NCBI GenBank assembly: GCA_937927445.1
Contig: CALAOB010000139.1
Coordinates: 1 to 13,488, forward strand
Origin: an uncultured Oribacterium sp.
Lineage (GTDB): Bacteria; Bacillota; Clostridia; Lachnospirales; Lachnospiraceae
DNA length: 13,488 nt
Direction: 5' to 3'
The notes under the pieces are model-generated. The model searched no databases. It was not told the DNA's origin and worked only from the letters and a program-made list of their open reading frames with translations. A program made the translations under genes and the position numbers. Shown here one piece after another: positions 1 through 7,285 of this stretch; position 1 is the first letter of the stretch; each line of letters begins with the position of its first letter.

Positions 1-1663
1 CATCGAGGAGGTTCTCGAAGGCACGGAGGACGGCATCGTTATAGAAGGTACCACCCTGTACGACGATATGCCGGCCGAGATCCTTTGCATCGGTCACCTT
101 GATGACCTTGTAGAGGGCGTTCTTGATGACGGAGTAGGCGAGGCCGGCAGAGATATCGCCGACGCTCGCGCCTTCCTTCTGCGCCTGCTTGACGTTCGAG
201 TTCATGAAGACCGTACAGCGGGAGCCGAGGTCGGTCGGGTTCTTCGCATAGAGTGCCTCATGCGCGAAGTCGATCACGGAGTAGTCCAGTGAGCGCGCGA
301 AGGTTTCGAGGAAGGAGCCACAGCCGGACGAGCAGGCTTCATTGAGCTGCACCGAATCGACGGTGCCATCCTTGATACGGATGCACTTCATATCCTGGCC
401 GCCGATGTCGAGGATACAGTCGACCTCCGGCTCGAAGAACGCCGCCGCATAGTAGTGGGAGATGGTCTCGACCTCGCCCTCGTCGAGCTGGAAGGCGGAC
501 TTCAGGAGTGCTTCGCCGTAACCGGTGGAGCAGCTGTAGGCGATGCGTGCGTCGGACGGCAACAGGTCCCGGATTTCCTTCATGGACTTGATGGCCGTCG
601 CGATCGGTGAACCTTCGTTGTTTGCATAGAACTTGTAGAGGAGCTCGCCCTGCTCGGAAACGAGGGCCAGCTTCGTCGTGGTGGAGCCGGCATCGATGCC
701 GAGGAAAACATTGCCGTGATACGTACTGAGATCAGCCGTCTTTACGCGCGCCTGTGCATGACGATTTGTGAATTCTGCGTATTCTGCCTCGTCGCGGAAG
801 AGCGGGGCCATGCGCTTGATCTCGACATCCATCTGGATGCCATGGCGGAGCTGCTCGATGAGCGTAGAGATGGAAATCGCTTCTGCGTCCTCCGGACAGT
901 TCAGGCAGGAACCGATCGCCGCGAAGAGATGGCTGTTCTCTGGCTCGATGATCTCATCCCCCTGCAGATGGAGGGTGCGGATGAAGGCCTTGCGGAGCTC
1001 CGGCATGAAGTGGAGCGGGCCGCCGAGGAAGGCGACGTGGCCACGGATCGGCTTGCCCTGTGCGAGGCCGGAGATGGTCTGATTGACGACCGCCTGGAAG
1101 ATGGACGCCGCGAGATCCTCACGGGCCGCACCCTCGTTGATGAGCGGCTGGATATCGGTCTTTGCGAAGACACCACAGCGCGCAGCGATCGGGTAGATCA
1201 TCTGATAACCGGCAGCGAGGTCGTTGAGACCCGCCGCGTCGGTATGAAGGAGGGAGGCCATCTGGTCAATGAAGGAGCCCGTACCGCCGGCACAGATACC
1301 GTTCATTCGCTGGTCGACACCACCCTTGAAATATATGATTTTTGCGTCCTCACCGCCGAGCTCGATGGCCACGTCCGTATCCGGACGGTAGTCCTTGAGT
1401 GCGCTCGCGACCGCGACGACTTCCTGACAGAAGAAAACATGCATGTGCTTGCTCAGCGTCAGTCCACCGGAGCCGGTGATGACCGACGCGAGGCGGATTT
1501 CACCCAGCGTCTCCTTCGCTTCCTCGAGAATATCTGCCAGCGTGCCCTGGATATCCGCGTGATGACGGCGGTAGTCCGAGAACAGAAGCTGTTTCGCCTG
1601 ATCGAGGATGGCGATCTTTACGGTTGTAGAACCAATGTCGATTCCGAGTCTATACTCTTGCAT
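1..1663 (-). CDS. Acyl-CoA dehydratase activase, large double-domain form (5' part, runs off left edge)
   Basis: ATP-driven activator of the 2-hydroxyacyl-CoA dehydratase type (HgdC/BadF/BcrA family). Known relatives use a [4Fe-4S] cluster and ATP hydrolysis to inject a low-potential electron into a dehydratase. About 554 residues are visible; the reading frame is open to the left edge, so the C-terminal part lies outside. Two tandem ASKHA-type domains are seen. Domain 1 has a phosphate loop GIDIGSTTVK at residues 7-16, CAGGTGSF from Cys124 and RCGVF with Cys163. Domain 2 has GIDAGSTTTK at 322-331, DIGGQDMK, Cys444 and RCTVF with Cys483. In both domains the two cysteines are 39 residues apart, the spacing of the cluster ligands in HgdC. 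The start is the ATG at 1663-1661, preceded by TATGAGG seven bases upstream. In relatives of about 1,400 residues a DUF2229-type region follows. The substrate is unknown, and no dehydratase subunits are visible nearby. Confidence 0.9.
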   Translation of the reverse strand, partial: MQEYRLGIDIGSTTVKIAILDQAKQLLFSDYRRHHADIQGTLADILEEAKETLGEIRLASVITGSGGLTLSKHMHVFFCQEVVAVASALKDYRPDTDVAIELGGEDAKIIYFKGGVDQRMNGICAGGTGSFIDQMASLLHTDAAGLNDLAAGYQMIYPIAARCGVFAKTDIQPLINEGAAREDLAASIFQAVVNQTISGLAQGKPIRGHVAFLGGPLHFMPELRKAFIRTLHLQGDEIIEPENSHLFAAIGSCLNCPEDAEAISISTLIEQLRHGIQMDVEIKRMAPLFRDEAEYAEFTNRHAQARVKTADLSTYHGNVFLGIDAGSTTTKLALVSEQGELLYKFYANNEGSPIATAIKSMKEIRDLLPSDARIAYSCSTGYGEALLKSAFQLDEGEVETISHYYAAAFFEPEVDCILDIGGQDMKCIRIKDGTVDSVQLNEACSSGCGSFLETFARSLDYSVIDFAHEALYAKNPTDLGSRCTVFMNSNVKQAQKEGASVGDISAGLAYSVIKNALYKVIKVTDAKDLGRHIVVQGGTFYNDAVLRAFENLLD

Positions 1664-1774
1664 GAAATAACCTCATATTACCTATATACGTTCGTGGCAC
1701 CTGATTCTTATATAATTAGAAAGATCAAAGTGTTCTGAATAGCTACCTATATTTATATAGAATAACGATATAGC

Positions 1775-1803
1775 ATTGTAGCATTTAAAAAATGGGCATT
1801 CAA
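1775..1803 (-). promoter_or_regulatory. Sigma-A promoter of the activase gene
   Basis: Read on the minus strand, TTGAAT (1803-1798) is followed by exactly 17 bases and then TACAAT (1780-1775). Both hexamers are near consensus in an AT-rich stretch. Transcription would begin near 1768, leaving a leader of about 105 bases before the ATG at 1663. The leader is AT-rich and contains several TATATA-like tracts but no obvious riboswitch. Confidence 0.6.
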
Positions 1804-1885
1804 TCGGCATAATCATAAAAGTTTTGTGAAATCTGTAACGCTTTCGTTGGTTTAATTATGTTTTCTGGGCATATCGCGGGAGATG

Positions 1886-2112
1886 TATGGGCCGAAGGGG
1901 TGGCAACGGATGCACAGTACTTCGAGACCGGTGAACTCTAAGCCGGGGACCCTAAGCGGCACTAGGCCCTCTGCAATCGCCGAGTTTTCTTGATGAAAAC
2001 TCAGCGTTGCAGAGGGTGCTAAGGAAAAAGTACCAAGTGCCGCTAAGGGGACCCGGCTTGATTTCACACGGTCTCTACGTATGGCATCCGTTGCCACCCC
2101 TTCCGGCCTGTA
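1886..2112 (+). repeat. Rod-shaped palindromic element, copy 1 (candidate structured RNA)
   Basis: An imperfect palindrome of about 227 bp in the spacer between the divergent activase and rhomboid-like genes. Outer helix: GGGGTGGCAACGGATGC (1897-1913) pairs with its complement at 2084-2100. Further in are ACAGTACTTC opposite TACGTATG, a helix GAGACCG/CGGTCTC, an internal loop CTCTAA opposite TTGAT, and a helix GCCGGG/CCCGGC. Next come a tandem G-A mismatch, CCC/GGG, TAA opposite TAA and GCGGCACT/AGTGCCGC. A one-sided purine-rich bulge holds TGCTAAGGAAAAA (2017-2029). The tip is CCCTCTGCAA (1967-1976) paired with TTGCAGAGGG (2007-2016), then GAGTTTTC-TTGAT-GAAAACTC. A second copy lies inverted at 13158-13396. 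The helices differ between copies but stay paired. The strand is inferred from G-U pairs, G-A mismatches and A-rich loops. It is not a terminator, because no U-run follows, and I recognise no named family. Existence as a structured repeat is sure; its function is unknown. Confidence 0.85.
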
Positions 2113-2138
2113 TTTCCTCACCTTTACGTATATTTTGC

Positions 2139-2167
2139 TTGAAAAAGAAAGAGGCAACATTTATACT
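2139..2167 (+). promoter_or_regulatory. Sigma-A promoter of the rhomboid-like/pyk/lysA cluster
   Basis: TTGAAA (2139-2144), a 17-base spacer and TATACT (2162-2167). It lies just downstream of palindromic element copy 1, so the element is probably not part of this transcript unless there is read-through. The predicted leader is about 87 bases. Only an AAAGGAG ribosome binding site (2248-2254) is clear in it. Confidence 0.6.
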
Positions 2168-2260
2168 TCTAAAGTATTTCACGTTCATGATGGGTTACTA
2201 GTATCTGAATGTCGAAATTGATAATTTAATAACTGTGTAATGAACTGAAAGGAGAATATA

Positions 2261-2908
2261 TTGACCTTTTATCAGAAGCTGGAGCGGAGATTCGGGAAGT
2301 ATGCGGTTCCGAATCTTATGAAGTATATCTGCGTGATTTATGTGGTGGGTTACCTCATCCAGATGTTTAATCCGCTTCTCTATTTTTATTATCTGGATCT
2401 GGATGCGGAGGCGATTCTGCATGGTCATATCTGGCGGATCATCACCTTTATTTTCTATCCGCCATCGACGAGCTTTCTGTGGATGATCGTCGCACTGTTC
2501 GTTTACTACAGTCTGGGGATGACGCTGGAGCGTGTCTGGGGGACGTTTAAGTATAATTTCTTCTATTTTACAGGTGTGATTCTCCTGGTGCTGTCGGCGA
2601 TCCTGATTTATCTGGTGACCGGGTATTCGGTGCAGCTGTATCCGACCTACATGACCTTCAGTATCTTCCTGGCGTATGCCCTGACATTTCCGGATACGAC
2701 CTTCCTTCTGTATTTCATCATCCCGATCAAGGCGAAGTGGCTGGCTATTGCAGAAGTGGTCCTGTATCTTTTCTATTTCGTGGCCCTTCCGGGCCTCGGC
2801 AATAAGGTAGCGATCCTTACGAGCCTTCTGAATGTAGCACTGTTCTTCTTCCTGACGAATCAGCGACCGAAGAACAGAAACATCTACAACATGCGGGACT
2901 TCCGTTAA
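2261..2908 (+). CDS. Rhomboid-like multi-spanning membrane protein, probably not a protease
   Basis: A 215-residue integral membrane protein. Hydrophobic segments lie at about residues 20-36, 70-90, 98-120, 126-143, 147-156, 162-180 and 183-199. The N-terminal part resembles the rhomboid fold: a GHIWRIITFIFYPP segment at 55-68 occupies the place of the rhomboid WR loop, and LGMTLERVWGTFKYN follows. The active-site serine motif GxSG is missing; the corresponding segment around 127-143 reads YPTYMTFSIFLAYA. No histidine is present in the last membrane segment. It is therefore best called a rhomboid-superfamily pseudoprotease-like (derlin-like) protein of unknown role. The start is TTG at 2261 after GGAG six bases upstream; no in-frame ATG fits. 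It ends 86 bases before pyk and probably shares a transcript with it. Confidence 0.75.
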   Translation: MTFYQKLERRFGKYAVPNLMKYICVIYVVGYLIQMFNPLLYFYYLDLDAEAILHGHIWRIITFIFYPPSTSFLWMIVALFVYYSLGMTLERVWGTFKYNFFYFTGVILLVLSAILIYLVTGYSVQLYPTYMTFSIFLAYALTFPDTTFLLYFIIPIKAKWLAIAEVVLYLFYFVALPGLGNKVAILTSLLNVALFFFLTNQRPKNRNIYNMRDFR

Positions 2909-2994
2909 AAAACTGCGAGCATGCACCGGATTTCCCGGCGCTTGACATAAATGCCGGACACAGTACCGGCCGGTTCTAAAAAGAGGAGAATTTT

Positions 2995-4425
2995 ATGAGA
3001 AAGACGAAGATTGTATGTACACTTGGACCGAATGAGAACGATTACGAGCTGATGAAGAAGCTCGCAGAGAAGATGGACGTGGCACGTTTCAACTTCTCGC
3101 ATGGCAGCCACCAGGAGCATCTCGGCCGTCTCGCGCTGCTGAAGCAGGCGCGTAAGGACACCGGCCGCGAGATCGCAGCGCTGCTGGACACGAAGGGACC
3201 GGAGATTCGTACCGGTGAGCTCGAGGATCACAAGAAGGTGATGCTGGAGACCGGTAAGGAGATCGTACTGACCATCGACGAGTGCATCGGAAATGCATCT
3301 CGTGTATACATTAACTATGACGGGCTCAATGAAGACGTCCAGGAGGGCAGCACCATCCTGATCGATGATGGCCTCATCGGGCTGAAGGTGGAGCGCGTCG
3401 AGGGCGCGGACATCCACTGCCTCATCACAAACGGTGGTGAGCTCGGCGAGAAGAAGGGCGTGAATGTGCCGAATGTCAGCATCCGTCTTCCGGGCCTGAC
3501 CGAGAAGGATATCGAGGACATCAAGTTCGGTATCGAGGAGGGCTTCGACTTTGTCGCTGCGTCCTTCGTACGTAATGCAGAGACCATCGAGCAGATCCGT
3601 CAGCTGATCAATGAGGCAGGCTCCAGCATGAAGATCATCGCGAAGATCGAGTCCCAGGAGGGTCTGGATAACCTCGACGCGATCATCGCCGCAGCCGATG
3701 GTATCATGGTAGCCCGTGGTGACCTCGGTGTCGAGATCGATGCGAAGCGTCTGCCACAGCTCCAGAAGGAGATGATCCACAAGTGTAACTATGCGGGCAA
3801 GCTCGTTATCACGGCGACTCAGATGCTTGATTCCATGATTCGTAATCCGCGTCCGACGAGAGCAGAGGTAACCGACGTTGCGAATGCCGTTTACAACGGC
3901 ACCGACGCCGTGATGCTGTCCGGTGAGACCGCGGCCGGCAAGTACCCGATCGAGGCCCTCGATATGATGGCTTCCATCGTCGAGTACACCGAGCAGTTCC
4001 TCGACTACACACAGTATAAGAAGCGGAACGTCGATGAGAGCACCTACGCAAACATCTCCAATGCTGTCTGCGCAGCGTCTGTCACCACCGCGAGTGAGCT
4101 TGACGCCAAGGCACTCATAGTGCCGACCCTGTCCGGCTCGACCGCGAAGCTGATTTCGAAGTACCGTCCGAAGACCCACATCTATGCGATGTCCCCGAGC
4201 CAGGGAACCGTTCGCCAGATGATGCTCCTCTGGGGCGTCACCCCGATCTGGGCGAGAAGAGCCGACACTACCGACGAACTCTTCGAGTCCTCCATGGATG
4301 AGCTCCGCGAGCGCAACATCGTCGAGAAGGGCGACCTCTGCGTCATCACCGCCGGCGTACTGTCCCGCATGACCCGCAACCAGCCGGTAACTGCGACGAA
4401 TATCATGCGCGTTATGCAGGCTTGA
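2995..4425 (+). CDS. pyk: Pyruvate kinase
   Basis: Converts phosphoenolpyruvate and ADP to pyruvate and ATP, the last step of glycolysis, in the cytoplasm. At 476 residues it has the usual length of a bacterial enzyme without the extra C-terminal PEP-utiliser domain. Visible motifs are TKIVCTLGP near the N-terminus, RFNFSHG (31-37), DTKGPEIRTG (65-74) at the A/B boundary, the catalytic block KIIAKIES (213-220) with Lys217 and Glu219, ARGDLG (240-245) for metal binding, and ITATQMLDSM (272-281). The B domain spans roughly 71-165, and the C-terminal allosteric domain begins near 340. The ATG at 2995 follows AGAGGAG by six bases. A TTGACA at 2942-2947 has no matching -10, so transcription probably comes from upstream. 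lysA follows after 28 bases. Confidence 0.97.
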   Translation: MRKTKIVCTLGPNENDYELMKKLAEKMDVARFNFSHGSHQEHLGRLALLKQARKDTGREIAALLDTKGPEIRTGELEDHKKVMLETGKEIVLTIDECIGNASRVYINYDGLNEDVQEGSTILIDDGLIGLKVERVEGADIHCLITNGGELGEKKGVNVPNVSIRLPGLTEKDIEDIKFGIEEGFDFVAASFVRNAETIEQIRQLINEAGSSMKIIAKIESQEGLDNLDAIIAAADGIMVARGDLGVEIDAKRLPQLQKEMIHKCNYAGKLVITATQMLDSMIRNPRPTRAEVTDVANAVYNGTDAVMLSGETAAGKYPIEALDMMASIVEYTEQFLDYTQYKKRNVDESTYANISNAVCAASVTTASELDAKALIVPTLSGSTAKLISKYRPKTHIYAMSPSQGTVRQMMLLWGVTPIWARRADTTDELFESSMDELRERNIVEKGDLCVITAGVLSRMTRNQPVTATNIMRVMQA

Positions 4426-4453
4426 CATTAGATTTTACAAACGTGGAGGAAAC

Positions 4454-5719
4454 ATGAAAACACCATATATCACACTGGACCAGGTAAAGGAAATCGCACA
4501 GACCTACCCGACCCCTTTCTATCTGTATGACGAGAAGGGCATCCGTGAGAATGCACGGAAGGTATATAAGGCCTTCAGCTGGAATAAGGGCTTCAAGGAG
4601 TATTTCGCGGTCAAGGCGACCCCGAACCCGTCGATCCTTCGTATTCTGAAGGAGGAAGGCTGCGGTACGGACTGCAGCTCCCTCACCGAGCTTCAGATGT
4701 CCGACGCCTGCGGCTTCCACGGCCACGACATCATGTTTTCCTCGAACGACACACCACTCGAGGAGTATAAGGTAGCGAACGAGCTCGGTGCCATCATCAA
4801 CCTCGATGACTTCACGAACATCCAGGAGCTGAAGGATACCCTGGGCAGATTCCCGGAGACCATGAGCCTCCGCTACAACCCGGGCGGATACTTCCGCATC
4901 GCGAACACCATCATGGATAACCCGCAGGATGCGAAGTACGGCATGACCACCGCACAGCTCATCGAGGGCTACCGTATCCTGAAGGAGGGCGGCGTCAAGC
5001 ACTTCGGCATGCACGCTTTCCTCGCATCGAACACCGTGACGAACGATTACTACCCGACCCTTGCGAAGGAGCTCTTCGAGCTCGCCGTCAAGATCAAGGC
5101 AGAGACCGGCGTAGAGCTTGATTTCATCAACCTCTCCGGCGGTGTCGGCGTGCCATACAAGCCGGACCAGAAGCCGAACGACATCGAGGCGATCGGTGAG
5201 GGCGTTCACCGCGTATTCGATGAGGTCCTCGTACCACACGGCCTCGGCGACATCCGCATCTTTACCGAGATGGGCCGCTTCATGCTGGCACCTTACGGCG
5301 CACTGATCACGAAGGTCATCCACTTCAAGCATACCTATAAGGAGTATGCCGGTGTCGATGCCTGTGCGGTCAACCTCATGCGCCCGGCGATGTATGGCGC
5401 TTACCACCACATCACCGTCCTCGGCAAGGAGAACGCACCATGCGATCATACCTATGACGTGACCGGCTCCCTCTGCGAGAACAACGACAAGTTCGCCATC
5501 GACCGTCCGCTTCCGGAGCTCGAGAAGGGCGACTACCTCTTCATCCACGACGCCGGCGCACACGGCTTCGCGATGGGCTACAACTACAACGGCAAGCTCT
5601 GGTCCGCCGAGCTCCTGCTCCGCGAAGACGGCTCCATCAAGCTCGTCCGCCGTGCCGAGACCCCGAAGGACTACTTCGCAACGCTTGATATCGATGATTG
5701 TATGAAGAAGTACCTCTGA
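4454..5719 (+). CDS. lysA: Diaminopimelate decarboxylase (variant of the group IV PLP decarboxylases)
   Basis: Pyridoxal-phosphate enzyme that decarboxylates meso-diaminopimelate to lysine in the cytoplasm. It has 421 residues. The Schiff-base lysine is Lys54 in YFAVKATPNP. NLSGGVGVPY (226-235) is the glycine-rich phosphate-binding loop. EMGRF (272-276) replaces the usual EPGR. CENND (341-345) supplies the active-site cysteine and glutamate contributed across the dimer, and DAGAHGFAMGYNYNG (366-380) closes the site. HAFLASNT (187-194) stands where classical LysA has an HCHIGSQ-like segment, so this belongs to a divergent subgroup; another related decarboxylase activity cannot be excluded. The ATG follows GGAGG by six bases. 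The gene sits 28 bases after pyk and is followed by a terminator, so the two are probably co-transcribed. No lysine riboswitch is visible. Confidence 0.88.
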   Translation: MKTPYITLDQVKEIAQTYPTPFYLYDEKGIRENARKVYKAFSWNKGFKEYFAVKATPNPSILRILKEEGCGTDCSSLTELQMSDACGFHGHDIMFSSNDTPLEEYKVANELGAIINLDDFTNIQELKDTLGRFPETMSLRYNPGGYFRIANTIMDNPQDAKYGMTTAQLIEGYRILKEGGVKHFGMHAFLASNTVTNDYYPTLAKELFELAVKIKAETGVELDFINLSGGVGVPYKPDQKPNDIEAIGEGVHRVFDEVLVPHGLGDIRIFTEMGRFMLAPYGALITKVIHFKHTYKEYAGVDACAVNLMRPAMYGAYHHITVLGKENAPCDHTYDVTGSLCENNDKFAIDRPLPELEKGDYLFIHDAGAHGFAMGYNYNGKLWSAELLLREDGSIKLVRRAETPKDYFATLDIDDCMKKYL

Positions 5720-5743
5720 TCAATGCATACATCATGATGTAAA

Positions 5744-5773
5744 AACCGCACCTCGAGCCAGAGGTGCGGTTTC
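5744..5773 (+). terminator. Rho-independent terminator after lysA
   Basis: Perfect 9-bp stem CCGCACCTC (5746-5754) and GAGGTGCGG (5761-5769) with a six-base loop. It is flanked by A5 on the left and TTT on the right, so it can work in both directions. It closes the rhomboid-like/pyk/lysA unit. Confidence 0.85.
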
Positions 5774-5779
5774 GTGATT

Positions 5780-5813
5780 TCGGCGAATTGCCGAGGCCTC
5801 GCACCGTGCGAGG
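5780..5813. other. Two small hairpins ahead of the hisS promoter
   Basis: TCGGC-GAATT-GCCGA (5780-5794) is followed by CCTCGCA-CCG-TGCGAGG (5797-5813). The second has a perfect 7-bp stem next to TTCTT and ends four bases before the -35 of the hisS promoter. They may back up the lysA terminator. No T-box elements (specifier loop, antiterminator) are seen here. Confidence 0.4.
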
Positions 5814-5816
5814 TTC

Positions 5817-5845
5817 TTGCGTATTTGCGCGACTGTTGTTATAAT
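5817..5845 (+). promoter_or_regulatory. Sigma-A promoter of hisS-aspS with extended -10
   Basis: TTGCGT (5817-5822), a 17-base spacer and a consensus TATAAT (5840-5845). TGT directly precedes the -10, giving an extended -10 element. Transcription would begin near 5852 and leave a leader of about 29 bases, too short for a T-box or other leader attenuator. Confidence 0.7.
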
Positions 5846-5880
5846 TAAAGGCCGTATTAACATTGATATGAGGTACAGCT

Positions 5881-7152
5881 ATGGCATTAAAGAAGAAACC
5901 GGTCACCGGTATGAAGGACATCCTCCCGAGAGAGATGGAGCTTCGCCAGTATGTTTTGAGCGAAATCCGCAGAACCTATAAGGAGTTCGGCTTTACAGAG
6001 ATTGAGACCCCGGTCGTTGAGCACATCGAGAACCTGCTCAGCAAGCAGGGTGGTGATAACGAGAAGCTGATTTTTAAGGTACAGAAGCGCGGCGATAAGC
6101 TGGAAAGCGCATTCCAGTCTGGCGATCTGGATGCACTCGCAGATTCCGGCCTCCGCTATGATCTGACCCTTCCACTGAGCCGTTTCTACAGCCAGAACCA
6201 GGCACAGCTCCCGAGCCCGTTCAAGGCGCTCCAGATCGGACCTGTTTTCCGTGCGGATCGTCCGCAGAAGGGCCGTTTCCGTGAGTTCGTGCAGTGTGAC
6301 ATCGACATCTTCGGCGATGGCAGCAACGTTGCGGAGATTGAGCTGATCCTCGCCATCTCGACATTGCTTAATCGCATCGGCTTCGGTGAGAAGTATAACT
6401 TCTCCATCGTGATCAACGACCGTGAGATCCTCCGCGGCATGCAGGCCTACGCCGGCTTCCCTGCAGACGACTTCGAGAAGGTCTGCATCAGCCTCGATAA
6501 GGCGGACAAGATCGGAAACGACGGCGTAAAGGCAGAGCTCCTTTCCCTCGGCTACGAGGAGAGCGTGATCGATAAGTATCAGGCACTGCTCGCCACCATC
6601 GGTACCGGCGCACAGGATATCCGTACCCTTGGTGAGAAGTTGAAGGATGTGCTCCCGGAGAGCGTCACCGACAACCTCGCCACCATCGTGGAGACGGTGG
6701 TAGCGGTCAAGAGCGTCAATGTAAAGGTCCTCTTCGATCCGACCCTCGTACGTGGTATGGGCTACTATACCGGTCCGATCTTCGAGATTCGTGCCGAGGG
6801 CTTCAGCGGCTCCGTCGGCGGTGGCGGACGCTATGACCGTATGGTCGGCAAGTTCACCGGTCAGGATACCCCGGCCGTCGGCTTCTCCATCGGCTTCGAG
6901 CGTATCATCACCATCATGCTCGACGCAGACGAGAAGGTTCCGGGTGAGGGCACGAAGGTGGCCTTCCTCCTCGATAAGAACCTCGACCGTGCGAAGACCG
7001 CCGAGGCGATCAGTGAAGCGATGACACGTCGTCTTCAGGGTGAGACCGTCCTGGTATCCCGCATGAATAAGAACAAGAAGTTCCAGAAGGAGCAGCTTAC
7101 ATCCGAGGGATATACCGAGTTTAAGGAGTTCTATCAGGATTCGTTACAGTAA
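5881..7152 (+). CDS. hisS: Histidine-tRNA ligase
   Basis: Class II synthetase that charges tRNA(His) with histidine using ATP; a cytoplasmic dimer. At 423 residues it has normal bacterial length. Motif 2 is FRADRPQKGRFREF (123-136). The histidine-binding block is LVRGMGYYTG (289-298), where many enzymes read RGLDYY. GGGGRYDRM (313-321) and AVGFSIGFERI (332-342, motif 3) follow. The anticodon-binding domain fills about residues 355-423. YDLTLPLSRF (93-102) is the usual segment ahead of motif 2. The ATG at 5881 follows GAGG by seven bases. It is the first gene of a hisS-aspS unit, a pairing common in Firmicutes, with a 133-base spacer before aspS. Confidence 0.96.
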   Translation: MALKKKPVTGMKDILPREMELRQYVLSEIRRTYKEFGFTEIETPVVEHIENLLSKQGGDNEKLIFKVQKRGDKLESAFQSGDLDALADSGLRYDLTLPLSRFYSQNQAQLPSPFKALQIGPVFRADRPQKGRFREFVQCDIDIFGDGSNVAEIELILAISTLLNRIGFGEKYNFSIVINDREILRGMQAYAGFPADDFEKVCISLDKADKIGNDGVKAELLSLGYEESVIDKYQALLATIGTGAQDIRTLGEKLKDVLPESVTDNLATIVETVVAVKSVNVKVLFDPTLVRGMGYYTGPIFEIRAEGFSGSVGGGGRYDRMVGKFTGQDTPAVGFSIGFERIITIMLDADEKVPGEGTKVAFLLDKNLDRAKTAEAISEAMTRRLQGETVLVSRMNKNKKFQKEQLTSEGYTEFKEFYQDSLQ

Positions 7153-7217
7153 GCGGATGCGATCCGCACGCGCGTCGCGTGATGCCGGAAAGATAGAAGA
7201 GGTGCCCGAGAGCACCT
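7153..7217 (+). other. Three consecutive hairpins in the hisS-aspS spacer
   Basis: Directly after the hisS stop codon come GCGGAT-GCG-ATCCGC (7153-7167), CACGCG-CGT-CGCGTG (7167-7181, sharing one base with the first) and AGGTGC-CCGAGA-GCACCT (7200-7217). None is followed by a U-run, so they are not clear terminators. They could slow decay from the 3' end or separate expression of the two synthetases. No convincing promoter for aspS is visible in the rest of the spacer. Confidence 0.35.
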
Positions 7218-7285
7218 GGAAGTATTATATTAAGAAGTAACTGTCCCGATCGACAGCGTAATCTATACATGAAGAGGTAAAAGCT

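Noticed and set aside
716..1738. A 340-codon plus-strand frame across the left region
   Set aside because: It is the antisense shadow of the activase gene; the minus-strand frame carries conserved motifs along its whole length, while this one resembles nothing and has no ribosome binding site.
1886..2112. Element as a plain transcription terminator
   Set aside because: It is far longer than any terminator, has no U-run after either arm, and contains conserved asymmetric loops.
1886..2112. Element as a MITE or IS remnant
   Set aside because: No target-site duplication is visible, and the copies differ by compensatory changes in the helices and not by random decay; not fully excluded.
1852..2201. 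Short frames on both strands through palindromic element copy 1
   Set aside because: They lie within an imperfect palindrome, lack ribosome binding sites and differ between the two copies, so they do not look coding.
2942..2970. Promoter for pyk based on TTGACA
   Set aside because: No acceptable -10 hexamer at 16-19 bases spacing; the downstream sequence is GC-rich.
2905..4428. Long minus-strand frame opposite pyk
   Set aside because: Shadow of pyk for the same reason; no recognisable domain.
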